Shown here: piece after piece, positions 1 to 8,892 of the stretch
Position numbering within the stretch: the stretch's first letter is position 1
Layout of the letters: every line of letters begins with the position of its first letter
Assembly: GCF_015712065.1 (NCBI RefSeq)
Contig: NZ_JACFYZ010000005.1
Coordinates: forward strand, 186,001-250,000
DNA from: Ectopseudomonas chengduensis
GTDB taxonomy: Bacteria; Pseudomonadota; Gammaproteobacteria; Pseudomonadales; Pseudomonadaceae
Reading direction: 5' to 3'
DNA length: 64,000 nucleotides
The notes under the pieces: generated by a model
Databases searched by the model: none
The model's input: only the letters and a program-made list of their open reading frames with translations
Told to the model about the DNA's origin: nothing
Program-made: the position numbers and the translations under genes

Positions 1-806
1 CCATCGCCTTCGTCGGCGCCGGCAACATGGCCGCCAGCCTGATTGGCGGCCTGCGCGCCCAGGGCGTGGCAGCCAGCGCCATCCGCGCCAGCGAACCCGG
101 CAGCGAACAGCGCGCCCGCCTGCAACAGGAACACGGCATCGCCACCTTCGCGGATAACGGTGAAGCCATAAAAGGCGCCGACCTGATCGTGCTGGCGGTC
201 AAACCACAGATCATGAAAGCGGTATGCCTGGATCTGGCGCCACACCTGGCTCCCAATCAGGTGATCATCTCCATCGCCGCCGGCATCAGCTGCGCCAGCC
301 TGGAAAACTGGCTGGGCCAGAGCCCAGTCGTGCGTTGCATGCCCAACACGCCGGCGCTATTACGCCAAGGCGTTTCCGGCCTGTTCGCCAATGCCCGCGT
401 CAGCGCCGCACAGAAAGCCCAGGCCGAACAGGTGCTGAGCGCCGTTGGCCTGGCTCTGTGGCTGGATGAAGAAGCTCAACTAGACGCCGTTACCGCCGTT
501 TCTGGCAGCGGGCCGGCTTATTTCTTCCTTTTGATCGAAGCGATGACTGCGGCTGGCGAGCAGCTCGGCCTGCCACGCGAGACGGCTGCACGCCTGAGCA
601 TCCAGACTGCACTGGGCGCCGCACGCATGGCCAGCGAGAGTGATGTCGACGCCGCCGAACTGCGCCGCCGTGTGACCTCGCCGAACGGAACCACCGAAGC
701 GGCGATCAAAACCTTTCAGGCCGGCGGCTTCGAAACGCTGGTACAACAGGCACTCAACGCCGCCGCCAATCGCTCGGCCGAACTGGCCGAACAACTGGGT
801 CAATAA
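1..806 (+). CDS. proC: Pyrroline-5-carboxylate reductase, 5' end cut by window
   Basis: This cytosolic enzyme performs the last step of proline synthesis, reducing 1-pyrroline-5-carboxylate to L-proline with NAD(P)H. The reading frame is open from base 3, so only the first few codons are missing; about 267 residues are visible against a usual length near 270. The N-terminal Rossmann motif reads VGAGNMA, and the C-terminal family signature RRRVTSPNGTTEAA is intact. An ATG at base 27 lies inside the nucleotide-binding motif and is not the true start. The stop codon is followed 11 bp later by the yggT start, the classic proC-yggT arrangement of Pseudomonas, suggesting co-transcription. Confidence 0.97.
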   Translation, partial: IAFVGAGNMAASLIGGLRAQGVAASAIRASEPGSEQRARLQQEHGIATFADNGEAIKGADLIVLAVKPQIMKAVCLDLAPHLAPNQVIISIAAGISCASLENWLGQSPVVRCMPNTPALLRQGVSGLFANARVSAAQKAQAEQVLSAVGLALWLDEEAQLDAVTAVSGSGPAYFFLLIEAMTAAGEQLGLPRETAARLSIQTALGAARMASESDVDAAELRRRVTSPNGTTEAAIKTFQAGGFETLVQQALNAAANRSAELAEQLGQ

Positions 807-817
807 AGGAAGCACAC

Positions 818-1411
818 ATGTCCGGACTCATCGAAGCCCTGATCTACATCATTCAGACCCTCGGCAGCCTGTATCTGCTGATCGTCCTGCTGCGTTTCAT
901 CCTGCAGCTGGTACGCGCCGACTTCTACAACCCGCTGAGCCAGTTCATCGTCAAGGCCACACAGCCGCTGGTGACGCCCCTGCGGCGGATCATCCCCGGT
1001 TTCGCCGGGCTGGATCTGGCCTCGCTGGTGCTGGCCATCCTGGTGCAGCTGCTGCTGATGGTCATCACCCTGACGCTGATGGGCTACAACGTCGGCGGCT
1101 TCATCCTGCAACTTCTGGTGTGGTCACTGATCGGCGTGACCTCGCTGTTTCTCAAGGTGTTCTTCTTCGCCCTGATCATCAGCGTGATCCTGTCGTGGGT
1201 CGCCCCGGGCAGCTACAACCCCGGCGCGCAGCTGGTCAACCAGATCTGCGAACCCCTGTTGGCGCCGTTCCGCAAGCTGCTGCCGAACCTCGGCGGCCTG
1301 GATATTTCGCCGATCTTCGCCTTCATCACCATCAATCTGATCGATCGCTTCGTCATCGGCGGTCTTGCAGCCTCCACCGGCCTGCCACCGATGCTCAGCC
1401 CCTTCCTCTGA
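818..1411 (+). CDS. YggT family integral membrane protein
   Basis: A 197-residue hydrophobic protein made of two tandem YGGT domains. The first contains a membrane helix followed by FYNPLSQFIVKATQPLVTP and the second repeats the pattern (YNPGAQLVNQICEPLLAP then FRKLLP). About four to five transmembrane helices are expected. Family members have been linked to osmotic or potassium stress tolerance and, in other bacteria, to division-site functions, but the biochemical role is not settled. It follows proC by 11 bp with a GGA-containing ribosome binding site. Its stop codon is overlapped by the left end of an inverted-repeat element that separates it from the DUF167 gene. Confidence 0.93.
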   Translation: MSGLIEALIYIIQTLGSLYLLIVLLRFILQLVRADFYNPLSQFIVKATQPLVTPLRRIIPGFAGLDLASLVLAILVQLLLMVITLTLMGYNVGGFILQLLVWSLIGVTSLFLKVFFFALIISVILSWVAPGSYNPGAQLVNQICEPLLAPFRKLLPNLGGLDISPIFAFITINLIDRFVIGGLAASTGLPPMLSPFL

Positions 1412-1612
1412 GAGCCAACTCAAAGGCTCGCGAGCTAGTGCTATGCAAGGCAAAAACAGGCGAGGAAGCGGAGTTTACGAATGATAAATGAGCATGACTC
1501 GCTCGGCTCGCCCCTTCGGGGCCGCACTGAAGTGCGTTGGCCGCAAGCGGCCTCCGAGCCTGTTTTTAACGCAGCAAAACCGACGCGCAGCAGACTTTGA
1601 GCAGGTTCTCAG
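1408..1612. repeat. MITE-like intergenic element, copy 1 (205 bp)
   Basis: The element starts CTGAGAGCCAACTCA and ends TGAGCAGGTTCTCAG, imperfect inverted termini that extend into arms of roughly 55-60 bp containing GCAAAAACAGGCGAGG on the left and CGAGCCTGTTTTTAACGCAG on the right. The loop contains GACTCGCTCGGCTCGCCCC and a CCCTTCGGGG hairpin. It is closely related, in the same orientation, to the element at 13528-13747. It overlaps the yggT stop and ends one base before the DUF167 start codon. No transposase or target duplication is visible. Confidence 0.75.
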
Positions 1613-1613
1613 G

Positions 1614-1904
1614 ATGAGCTTCTACCGCTGGGATGGCGAGGACCTGATCCTCGACTGTCACCTGCAGCCCAAGGCGAGCAAGGACGAGTTCGCCGGGCTG
1701 CATGGTGATCGGTTGAAGATCCGCCTCACCGCGCCACCGGTCGAGGGGAAGGCCAACGCCCATCTGCAGGCCTTTCTGGCCAAGGCGTTCGGCGTGGCCA
1801 AGAGCCAGGTGAGCCTGGAAAGCGGCGAACTCAATCGACACAAGCGCCTGCGCATCCGCACGCCACGTAACCTGCCAGCGATTCCCGGCTTGCAGAACGC
1901 CTGA
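1614..1904 (+). CDS. DUF167 (YggU family) protein
   Basis: A 96-residue protein beginning [19 protein letters not shown]. The DUF167 core is clear: [20 protein letters not shown], then [21 protein letters not shown] and a final basic strand. Function is unknown; the fold is small alpha/beta. The upstream in-frame region lies wholly within an intergenic repeat, so ATG 1614 is chosen although no strong Shine-Dalgarno sequence precedes it. Normally this gene follows yggT directly; here a 205 bp element has been inserted and now supplies its whole leader. Confidence 0.88.
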   Translation: MSFYRWDGEDLILDCHLQPKASKDEFAGLHGDRLKIRLTAPPVEGKANAHLQAFLAKAFGVAKSQVSLESGELNRHKRLRIRTPRNLPAIPGLQNA

Positions 1905-1957
1905 TGACCATTCAGCCGCCATACCCGACCACAAGGCGGGACTGTACAAGCAGCCAA

Positions 1958-1985
1958 TTGACGGCCGCCCTGTACCTCGCATAAT
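1958..1985 (+). promoter_or_regulatory. Sigma-70-like promoter for the dynamin-like gene
   Basis: TTGACG at 1958-1963 is separated by 16 bp from CATAAT at 1980-1985. It lies about 100 bp upstream of the GTPase start codon and is the best promoter-like match in this gap. Identified by eye only. Confidence 0.5.
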
Positions 1986-2085
1986 GCAGGTTATTCTCGC
2001 CAATGCCGTGCGTCCTGGCGGCAACACCAACTGAACAGTCACGCAGCCCCAGCAAGTGGATGAACTTGCCGAGAGGAGAGCCAGG

Positions 2086-4062
2086 ATGAGCATGGAACGT
2101 CTCAGCCAGCAGGTTGACGCCTACGTCGCCTGGAAACGCGAACTGATGCGCGAGATCACGCGTTATCGCAGCTGGCTGGAACACAATCGGCTCAACTCCG
2201 AGGCCGTTCAAGCCAAACTCGAACGCGCGCTGAAAATCCTGCGTACCGATCACATCACCCTGGCCTTCGTCGGCGAGTTCTCGCGCGGCAAGACCGAGCT
2301 GATCAACGGCCTGTTCTTCTCCGAGTACGGCCAGCGCATGCTGCCTTCGCATGCCGGACGCACGACCATGTGCCCCACCGAGCTGTTCTTCGACCCGCGC
2401 TCGGAACGCCCCTACATTCGCCTGTTGCCCATAGAGACGCGCACGGCCTCGGCCAGCGTCGCACAGTTCAAGCGCATTCCCCGGCACTGGGTGAACATCC
2501 CGCTGGATACCAGCGATCCGGCCAACATGGCGCTGGCTTTCAGCCAGGTGGCCAAAACCAAATCCATGCCGGTGGAACAGGCGATCCAGCTCGGCTTCCA
2601 CCCGGACATGCTCGAAGGCACCGGCAAACGTGGCCAGGTACTGGTGCCGGCCTGGCGCCATGCGATGGTCAACTTCGACCACCCGCTGCTGCGCCAGGGC
2701 CTGCGCATTCTCGATACCCCCGGGCTCAACGCCCTCGGTAGCGAGCCGGAGCTGACCCTGTCGATGCTGCCCAATGCCCAGGCGATCATCTTCCTGCTGG
2801 CCGCCGATACCGGCGTCACCGCCAGCGACATGAGCATCTGGCAGCAGCACATCCGTCAGCTCGACGAAGACGCCCAGACCAGCCTGTTCGCCGTGCTCAA
2901 CAAGATCGACGTACTGTGGGACGACCTGGCAGGCGAGACCTTCGTGCAGAACGCCATCGGCCAGATCCAGAGCGCCACCGCCAAGCAGTTGGGTATCGCC
3001 AAGCAGGACGTGCTGCCGCTGTCGGCCAAGCAGGCGCTGCTGGCCAAGGTGCGCAAGGACGAAGAATTGCTGGCACGCAGCCAGATGGCCGGTCTGGAAA
3101 ACCTGCTATGCGAGCGCATCGTCGCGCAGAAGGAACGCCTGATCGAAGATAACGTGGTGCGTCAGGTCCTGGCGTTGGTGAACAACAGCCAACATGTGCT
3201 CAACCTGCGCCTGGAGAAAGTCAGTGAGCAGTTGGCCCTGCTCGGCAACCATCAGCAGGACAACGGCCAGTTGCTGTTCGAGCTGACCGCCAAGACCAAG
3301 GAAGACCACAGCCTGCACCACAAGCGCCTGCTCGGTCTGAAGACCAACCAGCGCCTGCTGCAGCGTCAGGGACAACTGCTGCGCCACGCCGCGCGCGCCG
3401 AACGCCTGGAGGAACACCTGAGCGAAGTGCGCCGCAATCTCACCGGCAGCTGGACCACCCTGGGCATCAACCAGGCCATCCTGCATTTCTTCCGCGCCGT
3501 CGAGCAGGATCTGCATAACCTGCAGCACGAAGCCGACATGGCCAATAAGATGGTTGCCGCCATCTATCGTCGACACAACGAAGACAACCCGCTGGGCGGG
3601 GTCGACGCACCGCAGTTCAAGATCCAGCGTTATCTGCGCGAGCTGAAGAAACTGCAGGAAAAGGGCGACCAGTTCCGCTTGCACCTGAAGACCCTGCTCA
3701 CCGAGCAGCGCAGCCTGACCCGACGCTTCTTCGCCACCCTGGCCCAGGAAGTGATCGGCCTGCACCAGCGCCTACGCCTGGACGCCGAGCAATGGGCCGC
3801 CGATGCGCTGATGCCGCTGATGCAGCACACCCTGGAACACAAGCAGATGCTGGAAAGCCACATGCTGCGCCTCAAGGCGCTGGCCCAGGAAACCCAGCAG
3901 ACGCGCAAACGCAGCCTGCAACTGGCGCGCTACCGGGAAGAGCTGGAACAGCAGCTGGCCCTGGCCAGCGACATGCTCCGCGTGCTGCGTCGTCCGGCAC
4001 CGGTGCAGCGCCAGGGCAAGGTGGTCAGCCTGCCGACGGCAGCGCGCCCACAAAGCCTGTAG
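2086..4062 (+). CDS. Dynamin-like GTPase
   Basis: A 658-residue predicted large GTPase. The GTP-binding motifs are present: P-loop GEFSRGKTEL near residues 63-72, the switch II motif DTPGLN near 210, and the specificity motif NKID near 271. The C-terminal half (about 300-650) is almost entirely helical with heptad-like Leu/Glu/Gln-rich stretches, as in bacterial dynamin-like proteins that bind or remodel membranes. There is no transmembrane segment or signal peptide. ATG 2086 is chosen because GGAG lies 7 bp upstream; an in-frame ATG at 2056 lacks this. The cellular function is not known for this branch. It stands alone between the proC cluster and metX. Confidence 0.85.
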   Translation: MSMERLSQQVDAYVAWKRELMREITRYRSWLEHNRLNSEAVQAKLERALKILRTDHITLAFVGEFSRGKTELINGLFFSEYGQRMLPSHAGRTTMCPTELFFDPRSERPYIRLLPIETRTASASVAQFKRIPRHWVNIPLDTSDPANMALAFSQVAKTKSMPVEQAIQLGFHPDMLEGTGKRGQVLVPAWRHAMVNFDHPLLRQGLRILDTPGLNALGSEPELTLSMLPNAQAIIFLLAADTGVTASDMSIWQQHIRQLDEDAQTSLFAVLNKIDVLWDDLAGETFVQNAIGQIQSATAKQLGIAKQDVLPLSAKQALLAKVRKDEELLARSQMAGLENLLCERIVAQKERLIEDNVVRQVLALVNNSQHVLNLRLEKVSEQLALLGNHQQDNGQLLFELTAKTKEDHSLHHKRLLGLKTNQRLLQRQGQLLRHAARAERLEEHLSEVRRNLTGSWTTLGINQAILHFFRAVEQDLHNLQHEADMANKMVAAIYRRHNEDNPLGGVDAPQFKIQRYLRELKKLQEKGDQFRLHLKTLLTEQRSLTRRFFATLAQEVIGLHQRLRLDAEQWAADALMPLMQHTLEHKQMLESHMLRLKALAQETQQTRKRSLQLARYREELEQQLALASDMLRVLRRPAPVQRQGKVVSLPTAARPQSL

Positions 4063-4147
4063 AGCGGAGCGGGCGCCCAGCTCGCTTGCCGCTCGGGTCG
4101 GTGCTCTTTAGACTGGCGCCCTCCTCCGATTCATTAGCAGCGCCTCA

Positions 4148-5287
4148 ATGCCCACTGCATTTCCCGAAGATTCCGTCGGCCTGGTCAGTCCCCAGGTATT
4201 TCGCTTCAGCGAGCCCCTGGCGCTGGCCTGCGGGCGCAGCCTGGCCGAGTACGAACTGGTCGTCGAAACCTATGGCGAACTGAACGCCGCGCGCAGCAAT
4301 GCGGTGCTGATCTGCCACGCCCTGTCCGGCCACCATCACGCCGCCGGCTATCACAGTCCGGATGATCGCAAGCCCGGCTGGTGGGACAGTTGCATCGGCC
4401 CCGGCAAGCCCATCGACACCAACAAGTTCTTCGTCGTCAGCCTCAACAACCTGGGCGGCTGCAACGGTTCCACCGGCCCGAGCAGCGCCAACCCGGTGAC
4501 CGGCAAGCCCTACGGCGCCGACTTTCCGGTAATGACGGTCGAAGACTGGGTGCACAGTCAGGCGCGTCTGGCCGATGTGCTAGGCATCGAGCAATGGGCG
4601 GCGGTGATCGGCGGCAGCCTCGGCGGCATGCAGGCCATGCAGTGGACCATCAGCTACCCCGAGCGCGTACGCCATTGCCTGGCGATTGCCTCGGCGCCCA
4701 AGCTGTCGGCGCAGAACATCGCCTTCAACGAGGTGGCGCGCCAGGCGATTCTCACCGACCCGGAATTCCACGGCGGACACTTCCAGGAACAGGGTGTGAT
4801 CCCCAAGCGCGGGCTGATGCTGGCGCGTATGGTCGGCCATATCACCTACCTGTCCGACGACGCCATGGGCGAGAAATTCGGCCGCGGCCTGAAGAGCGAG
4901 AAGCTCAACTACGACTTCCACAGCGTCGAGTTCCAGGTGGAAAGCTACCTGCGCTATCAGGGCGAGGAATTCTCCGGCCGTTTCGACGCCAACACCTATC
5001 TGCTGATGACCAAGGCGCTGGACTACTTCGATCCTGCCGCTGCGCACGACGGCGATCTGGCCAAGACCCTGGCCGTGGCCAAGGCGGACTTCTGCGTGAT
5101 GTCCTTCACCACCGACTGGCGCTTCTCCCCCGCCCGCTCGCGGGAGATCGTCGACGCCCTGACGGCGGCAAAGAAGAACGTCTGCTACCTGGAAATCGAC
5201 GCACCGCAGGGCCATGACGCCTTCCTCATGCCGATCCCGCGTTATTTGCAGGCGTTCGACAGCTACATGAAGCGAATCGAGGTATGA
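4148..5287 (+). CDS. metX: Homoserine O-acyltransferase (MetX)
   Basis: This alpha/beta hydrolase-fold enzyme acylates homoserine in methionine synthesis. Pseudomonas MetX proteins are generally reported to use succinyl-CoA despite their acetyltransferase-like sequence; the substrate cannot be read from the sequence with certainty. The 379-residue protein has the nucleophile elbow [12 protein letters not shown] near residue 156, the acidic residue in FTTDWRFSP near 322, and the catalytic His in PQGHDAF near 356. The [12 protein letters not shown] segment is also typical. It overlaps metW by ATGA, so the two are translationally coupled. Confidence 0.95.
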   Translation: MPTAFPEDSVGLVSPQVFRFSEPLALACGRSLAEYELVVETYGELNAARSNAVLICHALSGHHHAAGYHSPDDRKPGWWDSCIGPGKPIDTNKFFVVSLNNLGGCNGSTGPSSANPVTGKPYGADFPVMTVEDWVHSQARLADVLGIEQWAAVIGGSLGGMQAMQWTISYPERVRHCLAIASAPKLSAQNIAFNEVARQAILTDPEFHGGHFQEQGVIPKRGLMLARMVGHITYLSDDAMGEKFGRGLKSEKLNYDFHSVEFQVESYLRYQGEEFSGRFDANTYLLMTKALDYFDPAAAHDGDLAKTLAVAKADFCVMSFTTDWRFSPARSREIVDALTAAKKNVCYLEIDAPQGHDAFLMPIPRYLQAFDSYMKRIEV

Positions 5288-5910
5288 GCATGCGAGCGGA
5301 TCTGGACATCATCCAGGAATGGATCGCCCCGGGCAGCCGTGTGCTCGACCTGGGCTGCGGCGACGGCGAGCTGCTCGCCTGGCTGCGCGACAACAAGCAG
5401 GTGGCCGGCTACGGCCTGGAGATTGACCCGGACAAGATCGCCCTGTGCATCGAGCGCGGCGTCAACGTCATCGAGCAAAACCTCGATCTCGGTCTAGGCA
5501 ACTTCGCCAGCAACAGCTTCGACGTGGTGGTCATGACCCAGTCGCTGCAAGCGCTACACTACCCGGACAAGGTGCTGGCCGAAATGCTGCGGGTCGGCAA
5601 GACCTGCATCATCACCTTCCCCAACTTCGGCCACTGGCGCTGCCGCTGGTACCTGACGACGAAAGGTCGCATGCCGGTGTCGGACTTCCTGCCCTATACC
5701 TGGTACAACACCCCTAATATCCACTTCTGCACCTTCGAGGACTTCGAGCGTCTCTGTCACGCCCAGGGTGCCCGTGTGGAAGAACGCCTGGCAGTGGACC
5801 GTGACCACCGCCATGGCCTGGCAAGCCGCATCTGGCCCAACCTGCTGGGCGAGATCGGCATCTACCGCATCAGCGGCGCGGACCTCTCCGCCCACCGCGT
5901 TGCGGTCTGA
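5284..5910 (+). CDS. metW: Methionine biosynthesis protein MetW
   Basis: A 208-residue class I SAM-methyltransferase-fold protein with motif [16 protein letters not shown] close to the N-terminus. MetW is the obligate partner of MetX-type homoserine acyltransferases in many proteobacteria and is required for methionine synthesis; its catalytic activity is uncertain. Start ATG 5284 overlaps the metX stop by four bases, and a second in-frame ATG occurs at 5290. The DUF4426 gene begins 14 bp after the stop, so a three-gene operon is likely. Confidence 0.95.
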   Translation: MSMRADLDIIQEWIAPGSRVLDLGCGDGELLAWLRDNKQVAGYGLEIDPDKIALCIERGVNVIEQNLDLGLGNFASNSFDVVVMTQSLQALHYPDKVLAEMLRVGKTCIITFPNFGHWRCRWYLTTKGRMPVSDFLPYTWYNTPNIHFCTFEDFERLCHAQGARVEERLAVDRDHRHGLASRIWPNLLGEIGIYRISGADLSAHRVAV

Positions 5911-5924
5911 ACGAGGAGAACATC

Positions 5925-6341
5925 ATGCGCCGCATCATCCCCTTCCTGATCGCCCTGTGCCTGGCCCTGCCGGCCGCCGCCGAGCGCAAGCAGAGCTTCG
6001 GCGACCTCGACGTGCACTATAGCGTGTTCAACTCCAGCTTCCTGCAGCCGGACATCGCCAGCACCGCCGGCCTGGTGCGCAGCAAGACTCAGGGCGTGGT
6101 CAACGTTGCAGTGCTCAAAGCCGGCAAGGCCAGCACCGCGCAGGTCAGCGGCCAGGTGAAGAACCTGCTGGGGCAGAGCACCGCGTTGACCTTCAGGCAG
6201 GTCACCGAGAGCGGCGCCATCTATTACCTGGCACAGTTCCCCTTCTCCAGCCGCGAGATTCTCAGCTTCACCCTCGATGTGCGCCAGGGCGATAACACGC
6301 ACCGCATCACCTTCAACCAGGAAATGTTCCCGGATGACTGA
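5925..6341 (+). CDS. DUF4426 family exported protein
   Basis: A 138-residue protein with a clear Sec signal peptide (MRRIIPFLIALCLALPAAAE, cleavage after about residue 19), so probably periplasmic. The mature part resembles the DUF4426 family found after metW in pseudomonads; no catalytic motif is recognisable. It is preceded by GAGGAG and lies 14 bp downstream of metW. A rho-independent-type hairpin follows the stop, which makes it the likely last gene of the metXW operon. Confidence 0.85.
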   Translation: MRRIIPFLIALCLALPAAAERKQSFGDLDVHYSVFNSSFLQPDIASTAGLVRSKTQGVVNVAVLKAGKASTAQVSGQVKNLLGQSTALTFRQVTESGAIYYLAQFPFSSREILSFTLDVRQGDNTHRITFNQEMFPDD

Positions 6342-6346
6342 TGCTG

Positions 6347-6366
6347 AAGGCGCTGCCAGCGCCTTT
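6347..6366 (+). terminator. Hairpin terminator after the metXW operon
   Basis: AAGGCGCTGCCAGCGCCTTT forms an inverted repeat starting 6 bp after the stop of the DUF4426 gene. The trailing T-run is short (TTT), so termination efficiency is uncertain. Confidence 0.6.
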
Positions 6367-6368
6367 GC

Positions 6369-6440
6369 GTAGAAGCCCCGCCCCTGGGCGAAGCTTTCAG
6401 GGCGCTGCCGTCCTGGTTCGCGGCGGGGCGCCGCTCCTAC
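6369..6440. repeat. REP-like GC-rich inverted repeat, copy A
   Basis: It begins GTAGAAGCCCCGCCCC and ends GGCGGGGCGCCGCTCCTAC; the outer bases can pair. The same architecture occurs at 38118-38186. It lies between a terminator and rdgB and appears to be a non-coding dispersed element. Confidence 0.65.
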
Positions 6441-6481
6441 AGGTTCTGTAATTCAACGTTCAACTGACAGGCAATATCCGC

Positions 6482-7078
6482 ATGATCGACCTCAAGGAAC
6501 TGGTACTGGCCAGCCATAACGCCGGCAAGCTCAAAGAGTTGCAAGCCATGCTCGGCGATGCGGTGCGCGTGCGCTCGATCGGCGAGTTCAGCCAGGTCGA
6601 ACCGGAAGAGACCGGCCTGTCGTTCGTCGAGAATGCCATCCTCAAGGCACGCAACGCCGCGCGCATCTCCGGCCTGCCGGCGCTGGCAGACGACTCCGGT
6701 CTGGCGGTGGATTTCCTCGGCGGCGCACCCGGCATCTACTCGGCGCGCTATGCCGATGGCCAGGGCGACGCAGCGAACAATGCCAAGCTGCTCGCTGCCC
6801 TGAAAGAGGTGCCGGACGCCGAGCGCGGCGCCCAGTTCGTCTGCGCCCTGGCCCTGGTGCGGCACGCCGACGATCCGCTACCGATCCTCTGTGAAGGCCT
6901 GTGGCACGGCAACATCCTGCACGAAGCCCGTGGCGAGCAAGGCTTCGGCTACGACCCGCTGTTCTGGGTGCCGGAAACCAGCTGCTCCAGTGCCGAACTG
7001 CCCGCAGAGCAGAAGAACCGCCTCAGCCACCGCGCCCGCGCCATGGCCCTGCTCAAGCAGCGCCTGGGGCTGGCATGA
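6482..7078 (+). CDS. rdgB: dITP/XTP pyrophosphatase (RdgB/HAM1)
   Basis: This cytosolic enzyme hydrolyses dITP, ITP and XTP to monophosphates and keeps deaminated purines out of nucleic acids. The 198-residue protein shows the HAM1 hallmarks: [10 protein letters not shown] at the N-terminus, [18 protein letters not shown], the acidic metal site ADDSGLAVD near residue 78, and [12 protein letters not shown]. Its stop overlaps the hemW start (ATGA), so the two are coupled as in other pseudomonads. Confidence 0.96.
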   Translation: MIDLKELVLASHNAGKLKELQAMLGDAVRVRSIGEFSQVEPEETGLSFVENAILKARNAARISGLPALADDSGLAVDFLGGAPGIYSARYADGQGDAANNAKLLAALKEVPDAERGAQFVCALALVRHADDPLPILCEGLWHGNILHEARGEQGFGYDPLFWVPETSCSSAELPAEQKNRLSHRARAMALLKQRLGLA

Positions 7079-8235
7079 GCGACACCTCTGGCGGGAGTTT
7101 CCTGCTCCCGCCCCTCGCGCTCTATATCCACATCCCGTGGTGCGTGCGCAAATGCCCTTACTGCGACTTCAACTCCCATGCTGCCGGGCCGACGCTGCCT
7201 GAAGAGGAATACGTCGACGCGCTGCTCGCCGACCTCGATATCGACGTTCAGCACGCCCATGGCCGGCCACTGAGCTCGATTTTCTTCGGTGGCGGCACGC
7301 CCAGTCTGTTCTCCGACCGTGCCCTGGGCCGTCTGCTGGAAGGCGTCGAGCGGCGCATCGCCTTTGCGCCAGACATCGAGATCACCCTGGAAGCCAACCC
7401 CGGCACCTTCGAGCAGGCCAAGTTCAAGGGCTACCGAAGCCTCGGCATCAACCGTCTGTCCATCGGCGTGCAGAGTTTCCAGGAAGCCAAGCTCAAGGCG
7501 CTGGGGCGCATCCACAATGGCGACGAAGCCATCCGTGCCGCCGATATGGCGCGTGCTGCCGGCTTCGACAACTTCAACCTCGATCTGATGCACGGCCTGC
7601 CGCAGCAGAGCATCGAAGACGCCCTGTTCGACCTGCGCACCGCCATCGCCCAGGCGCCGACGCACCTGTCCTGGTACCAGCTGACCATGGAGCCGAACAC
7701 AGTGTTCTGGAGCCAGCCGCCCGAGCTGCCCGAGGACGATCTGCTGTGGGACATCCAGGAAGCCGGCCAGGCGCTGCTCGCCGCCGAGGGCTACGCGCAG
7801 TACGAAGTGTCCGCCTACGCCCAACCCGGCAAACAGGCGCGGCACAACCTCAACTACTGGACCTTCGGCGACTTTCTCGGCATCGGCGCCGGCGCTCACG
7901 CCAAGCTGAGCACACCCGCAGGGCGCATCCAGCGCACCTGGAAAACCCGCCTGCCGAAGGACTACCTCGACCCGGCCAAGGCATTCCAGGCCGGCGAACG
8001 CCTGCTGGCAGCCGACGAGTTGCCCTTCGAATTTCTGATGAACGTGCTGCGCCTGACCGAAGGCTCGCCAGCCGAGCTGTTCAGCCAGCGCACCGGCCTG
8101 CCGTTGCAGCAACTCGAACAGGCACGCCGCGAAGCCGAACGCCAGGGTCTGCTGCAAGCCGACGAAACTCGACTGGTCGCCACGGCGAAGGGCCAGCTGT
8201 TTCTCAATGATCTGCTGCAGCAGTTCCTGGCCTAG
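7075..8235 (+). CDS. hemW: HemW, radical SAM heme chaperone
   Basis: A 386-residue radical SAM protein with the cluster motif CVRKCPYC (CxxxCxxC) near residue 22, followed by FFGGGTPS and the SAM-binding region NPGTFE. HemW proteins resemble coproporphyrinogen III dehydrogenase HemN but lack that activity and instead bind and transfer heme; the rdgB-hemW coupling and length favour HemW. ATG 7075 overlaps the rdgB stop. The TAG stop codon is part of a CTAG sequence that also forms the left edge of a MITE-like element, so the 3' end appears to coincide with an insertion site. Confidence 0.93.
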   Translation: MSDTSGGSFLLPPLALYIHIPWCVRKCPYCDFNSHAAGPTLPEEEYVDALLADLDIDVQHAHGRPLSSIFFGGGTPSLFSDRALGRLLEGVERRIAFAPDIEITLEANPGTFEQAKFKGYRSLGINRLSIGVQSFQEAKLKALGRIHNGDEAIRAADMARAAGFDNFNLDLMHGLPQQSIEDALFDLRTAIAQAPTHLSWYQLTMEPNTVFWSQPPELPEDDLLWDIQEAGQALLAAEGYAQYEVSAYAQPGKQARHNLNYWTFGDFLGIGAGAHAKLSTPAGRIQRTWKTRLPKDYLDPAKAFQAGERLLAADELPFEFLMNVLRLTEGSPAELFSQRTGLPLQQLEQARREAERQGLLQADETRLVATAKGQLFLNDLLQQFLA

Positions 8236-8326
8236 GGTCTGTACGAAAAGTCGCCGAGCGAAGGTCAGGCGAGCCCGTTTTTAACGAAGCATCACCGAGC
8301 ACAGGCACTTTTCGGACAGAGCCTAG
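8232..8326. mobile_element. 95 bp MITE-like element bounded by CTAG
   Basis: The left arm CTAGGGTCTGTACGAAAAGT (8232-8251) pairs with the right arm ACTTTTCGGACAGAGCCTAG (8307-8326), matching at 18 of 20 positions. Both outer ends are CTAG, which fits the four-base YTAR target duplication made by IS5-group elements. The interior contains CGTTTTTAACG, also seen in the 205-220 bp elements. It encodes nothing, so if mobile it would depend on a transposase elsewhere. Confidence 0.6.
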
Positions 8327-8425
8327 ATCACCCCACAGCGCAACAAGAATCCGTTAGGCTTAGGCGCTTCGCGCGCGCAGCCCTGATGCCGCTGCGCTGA
8401 CCGTTACGCCTGCCAAGGAGCCTGA

Positions 8426-8749
8426 ATGGATCTGCTACTGGACCTGATCGTCACCCTCTCGCGCTGGAGCCGCAGCCACCTCGGCGATATCTCCCTGGCC
8501 ATCATGGCCACCCTGCTGGTGCTGTTCGGCCCAGCCATCAACGCCTGGGTTCAACGCACCATCGGCAACCTCAATTTCGTCCTGCGTACCCTGCTGTTCG
8601 TGGTGTTCTGCGCGGTCGGCTACGGCCTGGCGATCGTCTTCCTCACACCCTGGCTGGCCAAGGGCCTGGCGCACTTCAACAACTACACTCTAGCGCCGGT
8701 GCTGATCCTGATCTTCGTGGTGATCGGCATATTGGCCGACAGGAACTAG
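8426..8749 (+). CDS. DUF3392 family membrane protein
   Basis: A 107-residue hydrophobic protein with about three transmembrane helices (around residues 20-40, 50-72 and 85-105) and the family-typical N-terminus MDLLLDLIVTLSRWSRSHL. It is encoded after hemW in related pseudomonads. Function is unknown. The start is preceded by AAGGAG. The 190 bp before it hold the MITE-like element, and it ends in a gap shared with the convergent chemoreceptor gene. Confidence 0.8.
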   Translation: MDLLLDLIVTLSRWSRSHLGDISLAIMATLLVLFGPAINAWVQRTIGNLNFVLRTLLFVVFCAVGYGLAIVFLTPWLAKGLAHFNNYTLAPVLILIFVVIGILADRN

Positions 8750-8816
8750 GTCGACCGCGAAGCGCCATTGCATTCGCTGCAAGAAGAACACCGCCTGACT
8801 GGATGCGATTTCCCCT

Positions 8817-8869
8817 GTAGGAGCGGTGTCAGCCACGGACAGTGGCCTTCGCGGCTGAAGCCGCTCCTG
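8817..8869. repeat. REP-like inverted repeat between convergent genes
   Basis: GTAGGAGCGGTGTCAGCC at the left end pairs with the GGCTGAAGCCGCTCCT segment at the right. The element sits between the convergent DUF3392 and chemoreceptor genes, where it could also act as a two-way transcription stop. The GTAGGAGCGG/CCGCTCCT termini are of the type common in Pseudomonas intergenic repeats. Confidence 0.6.
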
Positions 8870-8892
8870 TGGCGAGGGGCGAACCGCTGTTT

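Noticed and set aside
1488..1613. A longer DUF167 protein starting at 1488
   Set aside because: The extra 42 codons are translated from inside the dispersed element, and a similar peptide (starting MSMTR) can be read from the other copy at 13621 where no such gene follows.
4063..4147. SAM riboswitch before metX
   Set aside because: The 85 bp leader has no recognisable SAM-I, SAM-II or SAM-IV core by eye; a covariance-model search would be decisive.
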